The notes under the pieces were generated by a model. The model was not told the DNA's origin. It made no database searches and saw nothing but the letters and a program-made list of their open reading frames with translations. From Acidobacteriota bacterium (GTDB lineage: Bacteria; Acidobacteriota; Terriglobia; Terriglobales; Acidobacteriaceae), in NCBI GenBank assembly GCA_025359885.1, contig JANYDG010000111.1, positions 1 to 34,765 of the forward strand: 34,765 bases of DNA. The letters are read 5' to 3'. Within the stretch, counting starts at the first letter, position 1, and each line of letters opens with the position of its first letter. This document shows, in pieces, positions 9,925-17,967 of this stretch. A program made the translations under genes and the position numbers.

Positions 9925-11916
9925 TTAATTTCCACCTGTAGACTTGGCAGGTGCAGGGGGTGCAGCTTTGAGCACCAGTTGCTGGTTATCCGCGGTGGCA
10001 ATCTTTTGGTAGAAATCCCGGAGCGTTGGGTAATCAGCCGCCGGAAGCAAGGTAAATCCCCGTACCAAGGTTCGATGCATGGTGATGCTGTTGCCTGTGG
10101 CTTCCGACTTCATTGAAAACAGCGCTCGCCCGGCCCAGGGAATTGAGGTGTCAGGGGGCGCACTCTCGACTGAGAACGAATCAGGAACGTGGTAAGTCAC
10201 TTCATCCTGAATCGTGTTTGCGTACTCCATGTCCACAGGAGTCGAACGTTTTTCCTCAGCCACAAAGGGGTGCTTGGCCCGGGACTCAAAGAACACGCCG
10301 GGAAGAAAGACACGTTTGCCTGTCACTGTACCCATGTTGCCGGATAGTTTCACGCTTCCCATCAAAAACGACTTGTAATCGTTGAGACCGATAAAGTGGT
10401 CGAACTCCGCATTCACACCCTCAGGCACAAAGTCGCGCATGTGTTCGTTGAACTGCTTCTTCACTTCGGCCTCGTCATTTTCAATGGCTCGATGACGCCA
10501 CATCAGTGCTTCAGGCCCATTCATCAAGAAGCGCACGATCCCACTCACTGTGCCATCCGCCGCGATTGTCACATCTGCGGTGCGCGATGTAAGCGCGTCT
10601 TTGTAAGGAACGGCAGGGGTTCTTCCAAAAATTGCCTCTTTGTCGCTCTGGCGCAATCCGTCGGTGAGCGCGTGGCGCCAATCGAGTTGGCCGAAGGGGG
10701 CAAATTTCGTTCCCGGATCAACCACCGTATCCTTGTCTGCAATGGAGACGACTGCCAGCACATCATCTAATTGGCCCATTGAAAGAAAGTAAGGATTGAA
10801 TAGCTCGCGATCTCGATTGCAAACCGCAAAGGCGTGGGCTCTCAGCCCAGCAGCCCGAGCCATCGCTATGTAGAGCAGCGCAATCTCATCGCTTGAACCG
10901 CTTTTTTGTTTCCATACATCTTCGGCATCCTTGATCTCCTTCAGGTGAAGATGCTTCATCTCAGCAGAGGATTTACGGCGTGAGTAATCCGTGTTGTCGA
11001 GCGCCATGACCGCATCGTAGAGTTTCTGCGCTTTGACCATTTCACTGTCCGCGGGCGCGATGATTGTAGCCGCCGCTTCCCGCAATCCCTTGCTGGGATT
11101 GGCAAAGTGATCCATATCCTTGGACCACCGCTCCCCTTCCTTCTTCCAAAACTCGTCCTTGGAGACGTACGGCGTGTAGTAGAACTGCACCTGTTCCATC
11201 AGAGATCCGATGGGCGGCATGTAATCGTCCTCAGGCAGGGCCAGAATGTCGCTGGTGTCGAGCGTGTAGCGATCAGAATTCTTGTCGTGGACGATCTTTG
11301 TGGTCGCTGGCAACATCGTGCTGTAGAGAAGCTTGCTGGCAACATCGCCGTGACTATTTGTCACATCGCCCATGTATTTGTAGGGGAGAAATGAATAGTG
11401 CGCATTGCGGACGAAAAACTTCTGCTGAAGATCCCAGTTGGGTGAAGACAGCGAATTGTCGTCATACCGCATCGACCAGCGATACTCGAGGATGCTGCCT
11501 ACCTCAACATTGGGCATGGTGAAGACGATCCTGTTGATCTGCGAACCTTGCCCCTTGCGCTCCACCAGATCTGTCGGCTTGACATTGAGCGGAATCACGG
11601 TACCGTCGGCATGGATGGTACGGGCCTTGATGTCTTTAATCTCGACGCTGTTGCGTGAGTAAGGCACTTCGACTGTCGCCAGTTCCTTACCCTTTTCGGT
11701 CAGCACCTTGATGCGCGCAAAGAATGTATGAAAATGCAGATTGTCATCCGTTGTTTCTTCGCGATACAGATAAATGGCAGCCGCGCCTGGAGCCTTCGGC
11801 TCAGCCGTCATCGAAAGCTCTTCACTGGTGGGCGGTTGAAACTGCCCAAAAACTGACGCGGGCGCAACAAGAGTTGTTATCGCCAGGATGACATGGCCCC
11901 AAAACCCGACCCTCAT
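9925..11916 (-). CDS. Secreted DUF3857 protein with degenerate transglutaminase core
   Basis: 663 residues with a signal peptide (1-24, ending ASVFGQ), a DUF3857 domain (about 45-230) and a transglutaminase-like core (about 290-410). Aligning GSSDEIALLYIAMAR (340-354) with the family pattern GDCKDKALLLVAMLR puts Ser342 where the catalytic Cys should be. The later LDDVLAVV has Asp385 in place of His. VVDPG keeps the third residue, Asp400. The protein is therefore probably not a transglutaminase or protease and may be structural or a binding partner of the next gene product. The ATG has an excellent AAGGAGT site 4 bases upstream. It is first in the pair. Confidence 0.86.
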   Translation of the reverse strand: MRVGFWGHVILAITTLVAPASVFGQFQPPTSEELSMTAEPKAPGAAAIYLYREETTDDNLHFHTFFARIKVLTEKGKELATVEVPYSRNSVEIKDIKARTIHADGTVIPLNVKPTDLVERKGQGSQINRIVFTMPNVEVGSILEYRWSMRYDDNSLSSPNWDLQQKFFVRNAHYSFLPYKYMGDVTNSHGDVASKLLYSTMLPATTKIVHDKNSDRYTLDTSDILALPEDDYMPPIGSLMEQVQFYYTPYVSKDEFWKKEGERWSKDMDHFANPSKGLREAAATIIAPADSEMVKAQKLYDAVMALDNTDYSRRKSSAEMKHLHLKEIKDAEDVWKQKSGSSDEIALLYIAMARAAGLRAHAFAVCNRDRELFNPYFLSMGQLDDVLAVVSIADKDTVVDPGTKFAPFGQLDWRHALTDGLRQSDKEAIFGRTPAVPYKDALTSRTADVTIAADGTVSGIVRFLMNGPEALMWRHRAIENDEAEVKKQFNEHMRDFVPEGVNAEFDHFIGLNDYKSFLMGSVKLSGNMGTVTGKRVFLPGVFFESRAKHPFVAEEKRSTPVDMEYANTIQDEVTYHVPDSFSVESAPPDTSIPWAGRALFSMKSEATGNSITMHRTLVRGFTLLPAADYPTLRDFYQKIATADNQQLVLKAAPPAPAKSTGGN

Positions 11917-12183
11917 AAATACTCCTTAACAATACATAACATTGAAAAGCTACTCCATCGAGCACTGGGAGAGCTGAGACTATGGTCCAAGGCTGATTGC
12001 TACGCCCAAAACTAATACCTGCCGTCAACAAAAGAAAGGAAGATAAAAGCCAGGCAGACATGGTGAACTGTTATGTCGTGGGAGATGCGTAATCCTTCTG
12101 AGACATGTTTACGACTGCCTAAATAAAATCTCGCAACGCGCCTGGCATTGGATTTGCCGAGAACAGGCCTTGCTTTGGCCTGC

Positions 12184-12732
12184 TCAGGCCGTGACCTTCA
12201 TCCCGCTGGCCCGCCCAAACCGCTCCGGCAACTGCACCAATAGTTTGCCCGGCCACATCAGAAAACTCAGCACCAGACGCGGCATCCGGCGAAAATCGTC
12301 CACTATCGAACCGCTGCGCTCCCCGGTGAGAAACCCGCCGTGGCGCATGACATGGCGATGAAACAGCGCAGAGAGCAGCGTGAATGCACACACGCTCAGC
12401 AGCGCTCTTTGCGGCATTGGCGCGCCAACCATATGGTGCAGTAGCCAATCCGCCAGTTGCGAAAGCCCCGGCACTCCGACCACAATCATCAGGTCACCAA
12501 CCCGGCGGTGCCGCGCGTTCAGAGCCATCTGCTGCAATCCGGCCCAAAGACCCGCTGTGAAGACGACATAAACCATCTCAACCGAAATCACTGCCAGCCC
12601 ATCTCTCAGCGCTCCGTGCATCATGGCAACCGCGTACACCGTTGATCGCACGATTGCGCTCATCAGGGCGCATTTCCAGTTCCAGCAGGCAAGGGGCAAA
12701 GGGCTCTTTTGCAGTGCAAGGTTGGGTGTCAT
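12184..12732 (-). CDS. Small multi-pass membrane protein of unknown function
   Basis: 182 residues from the ATG at 12732. I do not recognise a named family. Hydrophobic stretches occur around residues 40-70 (VISVEMVYVVFTAGLWAGLQ), 85-95 and 108-125. The middle carries ARHRRVGDLM and DWLLHHMVGAPMPQRA, and the C-terminal half has HRHVMRHGGFL followed by a basic DDFRRMPRLV. The start is uncertain: a GTG at 12801 and an ATG at 12663 are both in frame. I prefer 12732 because the segment just after it reads as part of the protein, while a later start would lose it. It is divergent from the purine permease, separated by a hairpin-rich interval. Confidence 0.6.
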   Translation of the reverse strand: MTPNLALQKSPLPLACWNWKCALMSAIVRSTVYAVAMMHGALRDGLAVISVEMVYVVFTAGLWAGLQQMALNARHRRVGDLMIVVGVPGLSQLADWLLHHMVGAPMPQRALLSVCAFTLLSALFHRHVMRHGGFLTGERSGSIVDDFRRMPRLVLSFLMWPGKLLVQLPERFGRASGMKVTA

Positions 12733-12752
12733 GCCCCAATGCTGCCCGGAAA

Positions 12753-12781
12753 TTGTTCCAGCAAAATGAACACCGTGTAAG
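12753..12781 (+). promoter_or_regulatory. Possible promoter for the purine permease
   Basis: TTGTTC (12753-12758) and TGTAAG (12776-12781) are separated by exactly 17 bases on the plus strand, matching the consensus at 3 and 4 of 6 positions. If used, transcription would begin just before the chain of hairpins at 12804-12914, making them part of the leader RNA. Confidence 0.25.
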
Positions 12782-12803
12782 TTATTCCACCATACCGTCA
12801 CTT

Positions 12804-12914
12804 TCCGATAATCAATCGGAGTCCATTCCAGATCCTGAAATGGAATCCCTTCTTTCGCTGTCCCTGAGCCAGCCTGCTCAGGCCATCCGCGGAAATTGCT
12901 TGGGGAATTCGCGG
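12804..12914 (+). promoter_or_regulatory. Hairpin-rich leader upstream of the purine permease
   Basis: Four successive inverted repeats fill this interval. They are TCCGAT/ATCGGA (12804-12820, 5-base loop), ATTCCA/TGGAAT (12825-12846, 10-base loop), CCTGAGC/GCTCAGG (12863-12882, 6-base loop) and CCGCG/CGCGG (12887-12914). The sequence does not resemble the classical purine aptamer as far as I can see. It may be a structured regulatory RNA or a set of protein-binding sites. Confidence 0.4.
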
Positions 12915-12943
12915 GTATGTGGTTTGCTTAGGTTTATCCAACT

Positions 12944-14251
12944 ATGCTGATACGGCTTGAACGCTACTTTGAATTTCCCCGACTGGGCACCAACTGGCGC
13001 ACGGAAATTCTGGCCGGGGTGACCACCTTCCTAACCATGGCATATATTGTCGCGGTCAATCCATCGATTCTCGAAAAGACCGGGATGCCCCTTCCGGCCG
13101 TGACCGCTGCGACCTGCCTGTCCGCGGCGTTTGGGTCAATTCTGATGGGCATCATTGCCCGCTATCCGATTGCTCTTGCGCCCGGCATGGGGCTGAACGC
13201 TTATTTCACCTACACAGTTTGCCTGCGGATGGGAATTCCGTGGCAGACCGCCCTGGGAGCCGTGTTCCTCTCCGGAATAGTCTTCTTGCTGTTGACGGCA
13301 TTTGGAATACGGCAACTGATTCTGAGAGCGATTCCCCAGGAGCTGTACGCAGCGGTGGCCTGCGGTATTGGTCTGTTCATCGCATTCATCGGACTCACCA
13401 AGGCTGGTCTCGTCGTACAGAATCCGGTCACACTGGTCCAACTCGGCAATGTCAAAGACCCCACCACCGCACTCTCTCTGCTCGGTCTCGGGCTGATGGT
13501 CACACTGGAAATATGGAAAGTCAAAGGCTCAATCCTGATCGGCGTGCTTACCGTCACAGCGGCCGCGTGGGCGATGGGCCTGACGCATTTTTCGCGGGCA
13601 GAGGGTGGAATATCGAGCCTGGCCGCGACCGCCTTCAAACTCGATATTCCCGGGGCCCTGCGGGTTGGTCTCGTCGAAATTGTCTTCGTCTTCTTTTTCG
13701 TAGACCTTTTTGACAACCTGGGCACCCTCGTCGCGGTGACCAAGCGCGCCGGTTTGCAGGCGGCAGATCACTCGATTCCGCGCCTTAACCGCATTCTCTT
13801 CGCAGACGCTCTGGCGACGGTTGCCGGTTCGCTTACCGGCACTTCCACCGTCACGAGTTATGTGGAGTCTACCGCTGGCGTCGCTGCAGGAGGCCGCAGC
13901 GGGGTCACTGCCATCGTCACTGGACTGCTCTTCCTGGTAGCGATGGTTGCCGCGCCCTTTATCGGTATCGTGCCCGCGGCCGCAACCGCTCCGGCACTCA
14001 TTCTGGTCGGCTCCATGATGCTGACGACGGTTACCGAGATTCGCTGGACTGATCCTCTTGTCGCTGTCCCTGCATTTCTCACGTTGATTCTGATTCCACT
14101 GACCTACTCGATTGCCAACGGGCTGGGCTTTGGCATCATTGCCTGGGCGGTCCTGCACCTGGCAGCAGGCAAGTTGACCCGCAAGGATTGGTTGCTGTAT
14201 CTCTTAGCGGGTCTGTTTCTTATCCGCTTTGTGTATCTCTCTGCGAGTTGA
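12944..14251 (+). CDS. AzgA-type NCS2 purine (adenine/guanine/hypoxanthine) permease
   Basis: A 435-residue integral membrane transporter with about 12-14 hydrophobic segments. The N-terminal RTEILAGVTTFLTMAYIVAVNP and ALAPGMGLNAYF are the hallmark of the AzgA/PbuG branch of nucleobase permeases. The second signature, LTGTSTVTSYVESTAGVAAG (near residues 296-315), is the substrate and ion-binding region of the same branch, distinguishing it from uracil/xanthine carriers. It imports purine bases by proton symport in the inner membrane. The ribosome-binding site before the ATG is weak (AGG at 11 bases). It lies alone, downstream of the hairpin-rich interval. The exact purine specificity cannot be told. 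Confidence 0.9.
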   Translation: MLIRLERYFEFPRLGTNWRTEILAGVTTFLTMAYIVAVNPSILEKTGMPLPAVTAATCLSAAFGSILMGIIARYPIALAPGMGLNAYFTYTVCLRMGIPWQTALGAVFLSGIVFLLLTAFGIRQLILRAIPQELYAAVACGIGLFIAFIGLTKAGLVVQNPVTLVQLGNVKDPTTALSLLGLGLMVTLEIWKVKGSILIGVLTVTAAAWAMGLTHFSRAEGGISSLAATAFKLDIPGALRVGLVEIVFVFFFVDLFDNLGTLVAVTKRAGLQAADHSIPRLNRILFADALATVAGSLTGTSTVTSYVESTAGVAAGGRSGVTAIVTGLLFLVAMVAAPFIGIVPAAATAPALILVGSMMLTTVTEIRWTDPLVAVPAFLTLILIPLTYSIANGLGFGIIAWAVLHLAAGKLTRKDWLLYLLAGLFLIRFVYLSAS

Positions 14252-14370
14252 TTCAAAGGGTCATCGACCTGAATGGTTTGGAAAATGGTTCGGCAACAGC
14301 GCGATTCAGGCGAGACGGTTAAACTGGGTGCGTGGGCGGACGTAAGATAAAGACGGAGCAGGCCAAACTG

Positions 14371-15150
14371 ATGTTGGAAACGGTTTCTGAAAGACCCTCT
14401 CCGGAGGGAAACAAGATCGGACGAAATCGGCTCAAGCTGCCCATGCTCGCAGTCGGAGCAACGGCGAGCCTCGCGGCATCGCTTCTGCTGGCGGGCTGCC
14501 AGAATGTCTCCGGCTACACGCCGGTCAGCCTGGTGCGCATCATTGACGCTTCCTATAACGCACCTGCAATCAACGTTTCCGTCGAGGGTACGCTGCTTGC
14601 TGCCAATATCGGCCAGGGCAGCATCACCACCTACGGCGGGTTTGCGCCATCACGCAATGCAGTGGTCAAGGTGACGGCAACGTCCAGCTTGACGCCACTG
14701 GTCACTTCAAATGCAACACTGGTTGCCAGCAAAAGCCAGTCAGTGATGATCACCGACATTAATGCCCAGTACCAGGTCACTGTCCTCGAAGATCAGTCAA
14801 CGCCAGCCCCGAGCGGTCATTCTGAATTCAGACTGCTGAATCAGGCGCCTTCCACGGGTCCTGTCGACGTCTATTTTGTTGCTGGAACCTCCGCGACCAT
14901 TTACGCCGTCGCCAAACCTGTGATTACCGGGCTGGCGGTTGGAGCAACGTCAGGCTATGTGATGATTCCGTCGTCCACGCTGTATATGGTGATTGCGCCT
15001 GCGGGCACAACCCTCTCGACGACAGGCACCACAATCTATTCCTCCGCTGTGCTGCCCCTGATCGGTGGTGAGGTACGAACGGTGCTGATTGTTGACCCCA
15101 TCCTGGTCTCGCAGCCGGTGCAGGTTTACATGGCCAGGGATGTGAACTAG
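14371..15150 (+). CDS. DUF4397-domain lipoprotein
   Basis: About 259 residues from the ATG at 14371; a GTG at 14332 would add 13 residues. A basic N-region (GRNRLKLP) precedes a hydrophobic stretch ending in the lipobox LLLAGC, so the mature protein is probably anchored by lipid to the outer or inner membrane. The rest repeats a beta-sandwich pattern: VRIIDASYNAPAINVSVEG, then FRLLNQAPSTGPVDVYFV, the typical opening of DUF4397 domains, which occur in cell-surface proteins. Two copies are visible. The function is unknown. It converges with the glycoside hydrolase gene across a 17-base tandem repeat. Confidence 0.78.
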   Translation: MLETVSERPSPEGNKIGRNRLKLPMLAVGATASLAASLLLAGCQNVSGYTPVSLVRIIDASYNAPAINVSVEGTLLAANIGQGSITTYGGFAPSRNAVVKVTATSSLTPLVTSNATLVASKSQSVMITDINAQYQVTVLEDQSTPAPSGHSEFRLLNQAPSTGPVDVYFVAGTSATIYAVAKPVITGLAVGATSGYVMIPSSTLYMVIAPAGTTLSTTGTTIYSSAVLPLIGGEVRTVLIVDPILVSQPVQVYMARDVN

Positions 15151-15166
15151 GCATGTCTCACTGCCC

Positions 15167-15234
15167 TCAGGGCTTGAGCAACCTCAGGGCTTGAGCAACA
15201 TCAGGGCTTCAGCAACATCAGGGCTTCAGCACAA
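15167..15234. repeat. 17-base tandem repeat, 4 copies, overlapping a stop codon
   Basis: Copies start at 15167, 15184, 15201 and 15218, each beginning TCAGGGCTT followed by GAGCAAC or CAGCAAC. The first two copies are near identical, as are the last two. The last copy contains the TGA and final Leu-Lys-Pro codons of the glycoside hydrolase on the minus strand. The others lie just downstream of it, between convergent genes. The period is not a multiple of 3. Confidence 0.9.
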
Positions 15235-17098
15235 GGAACGCAACCCCGTATCCGTTCAGCTTAACGGTCATCCTTGACGCAGGCGGCAAAAAGACCGGGA
15301 GCGGCCCGCTGGCCGCACTTGTGCTGGCATCGAGCACAATCTGTGACGCCGCCGAAAAGCTTCCCAGTCCCGAGAGATCGACGATCACCGTCCTGGGATC
15401 GCCCGAGGCATTGTTATCTGAGGCCGCGTGCACGGCGCGGTCCACCAACATCACGACCACCTGACCATCGGCATTGCGCGTCGCCAGCGTCGCCACAGAT
15501 GAACTCTCCGTCGCATCCAGCTTCAGTATCTCCAGAGCAGGATCGGTCGGTGCGGTTGGATAAAGCTGGGTCAGCGTTTCGTCTACCCAGTAGCTCAGGA
15601 AGGTGTTGCTGTTTCCATCCACCTCGCCATATTGCTGGTCTGCCGCATACGCCCAGTGGTAGAGCGCCTGATTGCCCGCTTTGCCCAGCTCCGCAAAGAC
15701 ATACGGCCGCCATGCAGCAAAGAAAGCGCTGGTGCCCCGCTTGTCAGTAACAAACGCGTGGCCGGGATTGCAGGCACTTGTCCCGTTGTTGTTGTAGTCT
15801 GCGTTGACGTTGTTTTCCGTCACCCACACCGGCATGCCAGCCAGGTCGGCGCGCTTGCCAAGTTCTGCGTAGAAGTATTGAACGTTGCTTACGAACTGTG
15901 GAATGGAGTTAAACAGACTCTGGTCGCTGTCTGATTGATTGCAACTACTGTAGAAATGCGTGGAGATGATGTCCACCTGGGCCGTGACGCCGCCTGAGCC
16001 GGCCGGAGCCAGAAAGGTGGGCAGGTGCTGCATCGGGTCGCCTGCATCCCCGCTCCCCAGGCCAAAGTCAGAGAATTCAAGCGCAGAAAGCTTGATGGTC
16101 GGGTCAACCGCGAGCATCGCAGGCACTGCTGCGTTGTAGATCTTGACGTAATCCTGGGCGCTGACACCGTTGATGTTGTACTCGTTGAAGATGCCCCACC
16201 AGGTAATGGGATGGGCGCTCGCCGACTGGAAGTGCTTGCCGCCCCAGTCAAAGCCACCCTTGTTGTAGTAGCGGACAAGATTTGCAGAGTATGCTGCAAA
16301 GTCATTCAGATGCGTTGCAACCTGAAGGTGGCCGTTGCTGTCGCACATCCACGCCGGAGCGACCGCAACCTGAAACTCCGGGCTGTGATCGGCTGCTTCG
16401 AGGACCGGCTGCACCGTCTGGTCAAGCAGCGTAAAGTCCCAGTCAGACGCCAACCCGGCATTCCCTTTCATCGGAATCGCCTGCGACAGCCCCTGCAGTC
16501 GGACGTGTTGCGTGCGGAGTGCCGTCAGCGTGTTTTCTCGATTGGTCGCGGTTACACCCGTACCAAAGAAATCACCAGCCCACTCGGCTACCTGGAAGGA
16601 GGTCGCCATGAACTGCTTAAGCCTGCCATTGACGCCCAAGGTCGTATCCACCGAATTGCCGACTTTGGCAACCACGGCCACAACCAGCGTGATCGTGGTT
16701 GTCGCGGTGTGGCCAGAGGAATTAATGGTGACTACGGGAGTGTAGCTACCGGCAGGGGTTGCCGCACTGGCGGAAAGGGTCAGTTGCCCGGATGGATTCG
16801 ATTCAGAAGCCTTGTATCTCTGGGTAACGCCGGCGGGCAAGCCTGTCACAGAAAGAGTGACGCTCTCAGTTGGCGCAACAATTGTTACCGACAGGTTGGC
16901 CGCAGTTCCGTCCTGGGGCAAAACCACGGTTCCAGAGGGAATGGAAACTGTAAGCACGACCGGCGGCGTAGTGACACTGCTGCCTCCACCACACCCAGTC
17001 ACGAGTGCCAGCGCAACAGAACTGACCGCGAAAATCAATCGTGCACAGACTACGTTGACTTTACAGCTTCTCAAAGAACTCATCAGCACTCTCAGCAT
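15218..17098 (-). CDS. Clan GH-A glycoside hydrolase lipoprotein (GH39/GH51-like)
   Basis: About 626 residues from the ATG at 17098; a TTG at 17119 and an ATG at 17083 are alternatives. A hydrophobic segment ends in the lipobox LALVTGCGGG, so it is a lipoprotein. A Thr/Ser/Val-rich immunoglobulin-like domain (about 45-145) precedes the catalytic barrel. WWGIFNEYNING supplies the Asn-Glu acid/base pair (Glu306) and PVWVTENNVN the nucleophile (Glu428), the two-glutamate arrangement of retaining clan GH-A enzymes such as beta-xylosidases. A C-terminal beta-sandwich follows, ending VAFLVLKP. It probably cleaves a plant or microbial polysaccharide outside the cell. Substrate and family number are uncertain. 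A perfect palindrome lies 88 bases upstream. Confidence 0.8.
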   Translation of the reverse strand: MLRVLMSSLRSCKVNVVCARLIFAVSSVALALVTGCGGGSSVTTPPVVLTVSIPSGTVVLPQDGTAANLSVTIVAPTESVTLSVTGLPAGVTQRYKASESNPSGQLTLSASAATPAGSYTPVVTINSSGHTATTTITLVVAVVAKVGNSVDTTLGVNGRLKQFMATSFQVAEWAGDFFGTGVTATNRENTLTALRTQHVRLQGLSQAIPMKGNAGLASDWDFTLLDQTVQPVLEAADHSPEFQVAVAPAWMCDSNGHLQVATHLNDFAAYSANLVRYYNKGGFDWGGKHFQSASAHPITWWGIFNEYNINGVSAQDYVKIYNAAVPAMLAVDPTIKLSALEFSDFGLGSGDAGDPMQHLPTFLAPAGSGGVTAQVDIISTHFYSSCNQSDSDQSLFNSIPQFVSNVQYFYAELGKRADLAGMPVWVTENNVNADYNNNGTSACNPGHAFVTDKRGTSAFFAAWRPYVFAELGKAGNQALYHWAYAADQQYGEVDGNSNTFLSYWVDETLTQLYPTAPTDPALEILKLDATESSSVATLATRNADGQVVVMLVDRAVHAASDNNASGDPRTVIVDLSGLGSFSAASQIVLDASTSAASGPLPVFLPPASRMTVKLNGYGVAFLVLKP

Positions 17099-17185
17099 GG
17101 GGCAAACCTGCACGCCCAATTAAAACAGAAGGAGCCGGATGAGAGCTGAATCATTCATCCACTCGCGTTCATGCCGGGATCCGAT

Positions 17186-17201
17186 TTGAGCGAGCGCTCA
17201 A
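17186..17201. promoter_or_regulatory. Candidate operator palindrome upstream of the glycoside hydrolase
   Basis: TTGAGCGAGCGCTCAA is a perfect inverted repeat with 7-base arms and a 2-base centre. This form is typical of operators bound by dimeric repressors such as the TetR family. It lies 88 bases upstream of the glycoside hydrolase ATG. No regulator gene is adjacent, so the assignment is inference. Confidence 0.45.
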
Positions 17202-17262
17202 GACCAATTGCAATGCCAGGAAGATTCAAATGTCGCTGCTCGGGGTCTGACTGGCGAGCTCG

Positions 17263-17322
17263 GATCAACTTCGATCTACTTGGTTCAACTTGGATCAACT
17301 TGGATCAACTTGGATCTGCTGG
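17263..17322. repeat. 10-base tandem repeat, six units, running into a gene's 3' end
   Basis: Six consecutive decamers follow the pattern GATCAACTTG. Units 4 and 5 are identical; units 1, 2, 3 and 6 carry one to four changes. The last two units encode the Ala-Asp-Pro-Ser-stop end of the zinc-ribbon gene on the minus strand. The repeats continue about 42 bases past that stop. Confidence 0.9.
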
Positions 17323-17583
17323 CTTCTGAAAGCAGGAACGGCACAGCACCGGTCTACCCTGGTTGGGGCGGAACGGAACCGTTGTTTCGAGCCCACACGA
17401 AGCGCAGACCGTGCGTGTTTCTGGCCGCGCGCGCGAACTGGCTACACGCTTGGTCTTGCACTCCTTGCAACGCTTGGGATCGTTAACAAACTGCTTTTGA
17501 TTGAAAAATAGTTGTTCGTCTGCGGTGAAAACAAATTCATTCCCGCAATCGACGCACTTCAGGACCCTATCGGAGTATTCCAT
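17305..17583 (-). CDS. Small zinc-ribbon protein with two CxxC pairs
   Basis: 92 residues starting MEYSDRVLKCVDCGNEFVFT. An upstream extension in the same frame to 17754 has no family resemblance. Two zinc-ribbon units are visible: CVDCG with CKECK, and CASCG with CRSCF. The segment FTADEQLFFNQKQFVNDPKRC matches a common bacterial zinc-ribbon family whose members start MEYxDRxLxCxxC. The role is unknown; nucleic acid binding is a frequent guess for such proteins. The 3' end is made of decamer repeats that also supply the stop codon. It is transcribed in the same direction as rpsU, downstream of the rpsU terminator, so it probably has its own promoter. Confidence 0.85.
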   Translation of the reverse strand: MEYSDRVLKCVDCGNEFVFTADEQLFFNQKQFVNDPKRCKECKTKRVASSRARPETRTVCASCGLETTVPFRPNQGRPVLCRSCFQKPADPS

Positions 17584-17967
17584 TCCCGGCTTTCTGAAAC
17601 AGGCGAGACCTGAAGCCGCACAAAACCGTGTGACAGCTCGTAAGCCGAACGCCAGAATCACATGCATGATGTCTAGATCGGGGCCCGAGCCGCACCAGAA
17701 TGAATGGCGGCGATTCCAGGGTCTGCGCTGAAGTGGCAGGCCGGAATGATTCATCGCGCGTTTTGAGGGGTTGCGCGATGGGTTAAAAGGTCAGTCGTGT
17801 AAATGCTGCAATCTGACTTCGTATCCTGATTATCTTCTCAAACTGGATGTTTTCGCCTGAGGGAAAACTCCCCGACTACTTTCTTTCGTAGCCGGGGACA
17901 TGAGTCGGATGCAACGCATGTTTTTCTACTGCGACTCGACTCTGCACCTTCCAGAGCCAAATTGCAA
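17584..17967. other. 384-base interval between rpsU and the zinc-ribbon gene
   Basis: No gene is supported here. It holds the rpsU terminator (17870-17897) and a perfect 8-base inverted repeat CATCGCGC/GCGCGATG with a 13-base loop (17752-17780). GAGTCG/CGACTC arms (about 17901-17938) flank a smaller ATGC/GCAT stem. I see no clear sigma-70 promoter for the zinc-ribbon gene. Confidence 0.5.
17861..17897 (-). terminator. Rho-independent terminator of rpsU
   Basis: Read on the minus strand, CCCCGGCTAC (17897-17888) pairs with GTAGTCGGGG (17879-17870) across an 8-base loop: ten pairs with one G-U. The run AGTTTTCCC follows at once. It lies about 70 bases past the rpsU stop. Confidence 0.8.

Noticed and set aside
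11822..12061. A 79-codon frame with a signal-like start upstream of the first DUF3857 gene
   Set aside because: It overlaps the real gene's start and ribosome-binding site, and the rest shows no protein-like pattern.
16025..17149. A 374-codon plus-strand frame antisense to the glycoside hydrolase
   Set aside because: The product is rich in Arg, His and Cys with no recognisable domain. The opposite strand holds a clear enzyme with catalytic motifs.
17263..17322. CRISPR array
   Set aside because: The decamers follow each other directly, with no spacers and no cas genes nearby.
17584..17754. An N-terminal extension of the zinc-ribbon protein
   Set aside because: The 57 extra residues do not resemble the family, and the Met at 17583 gives the usual family N-terminus.
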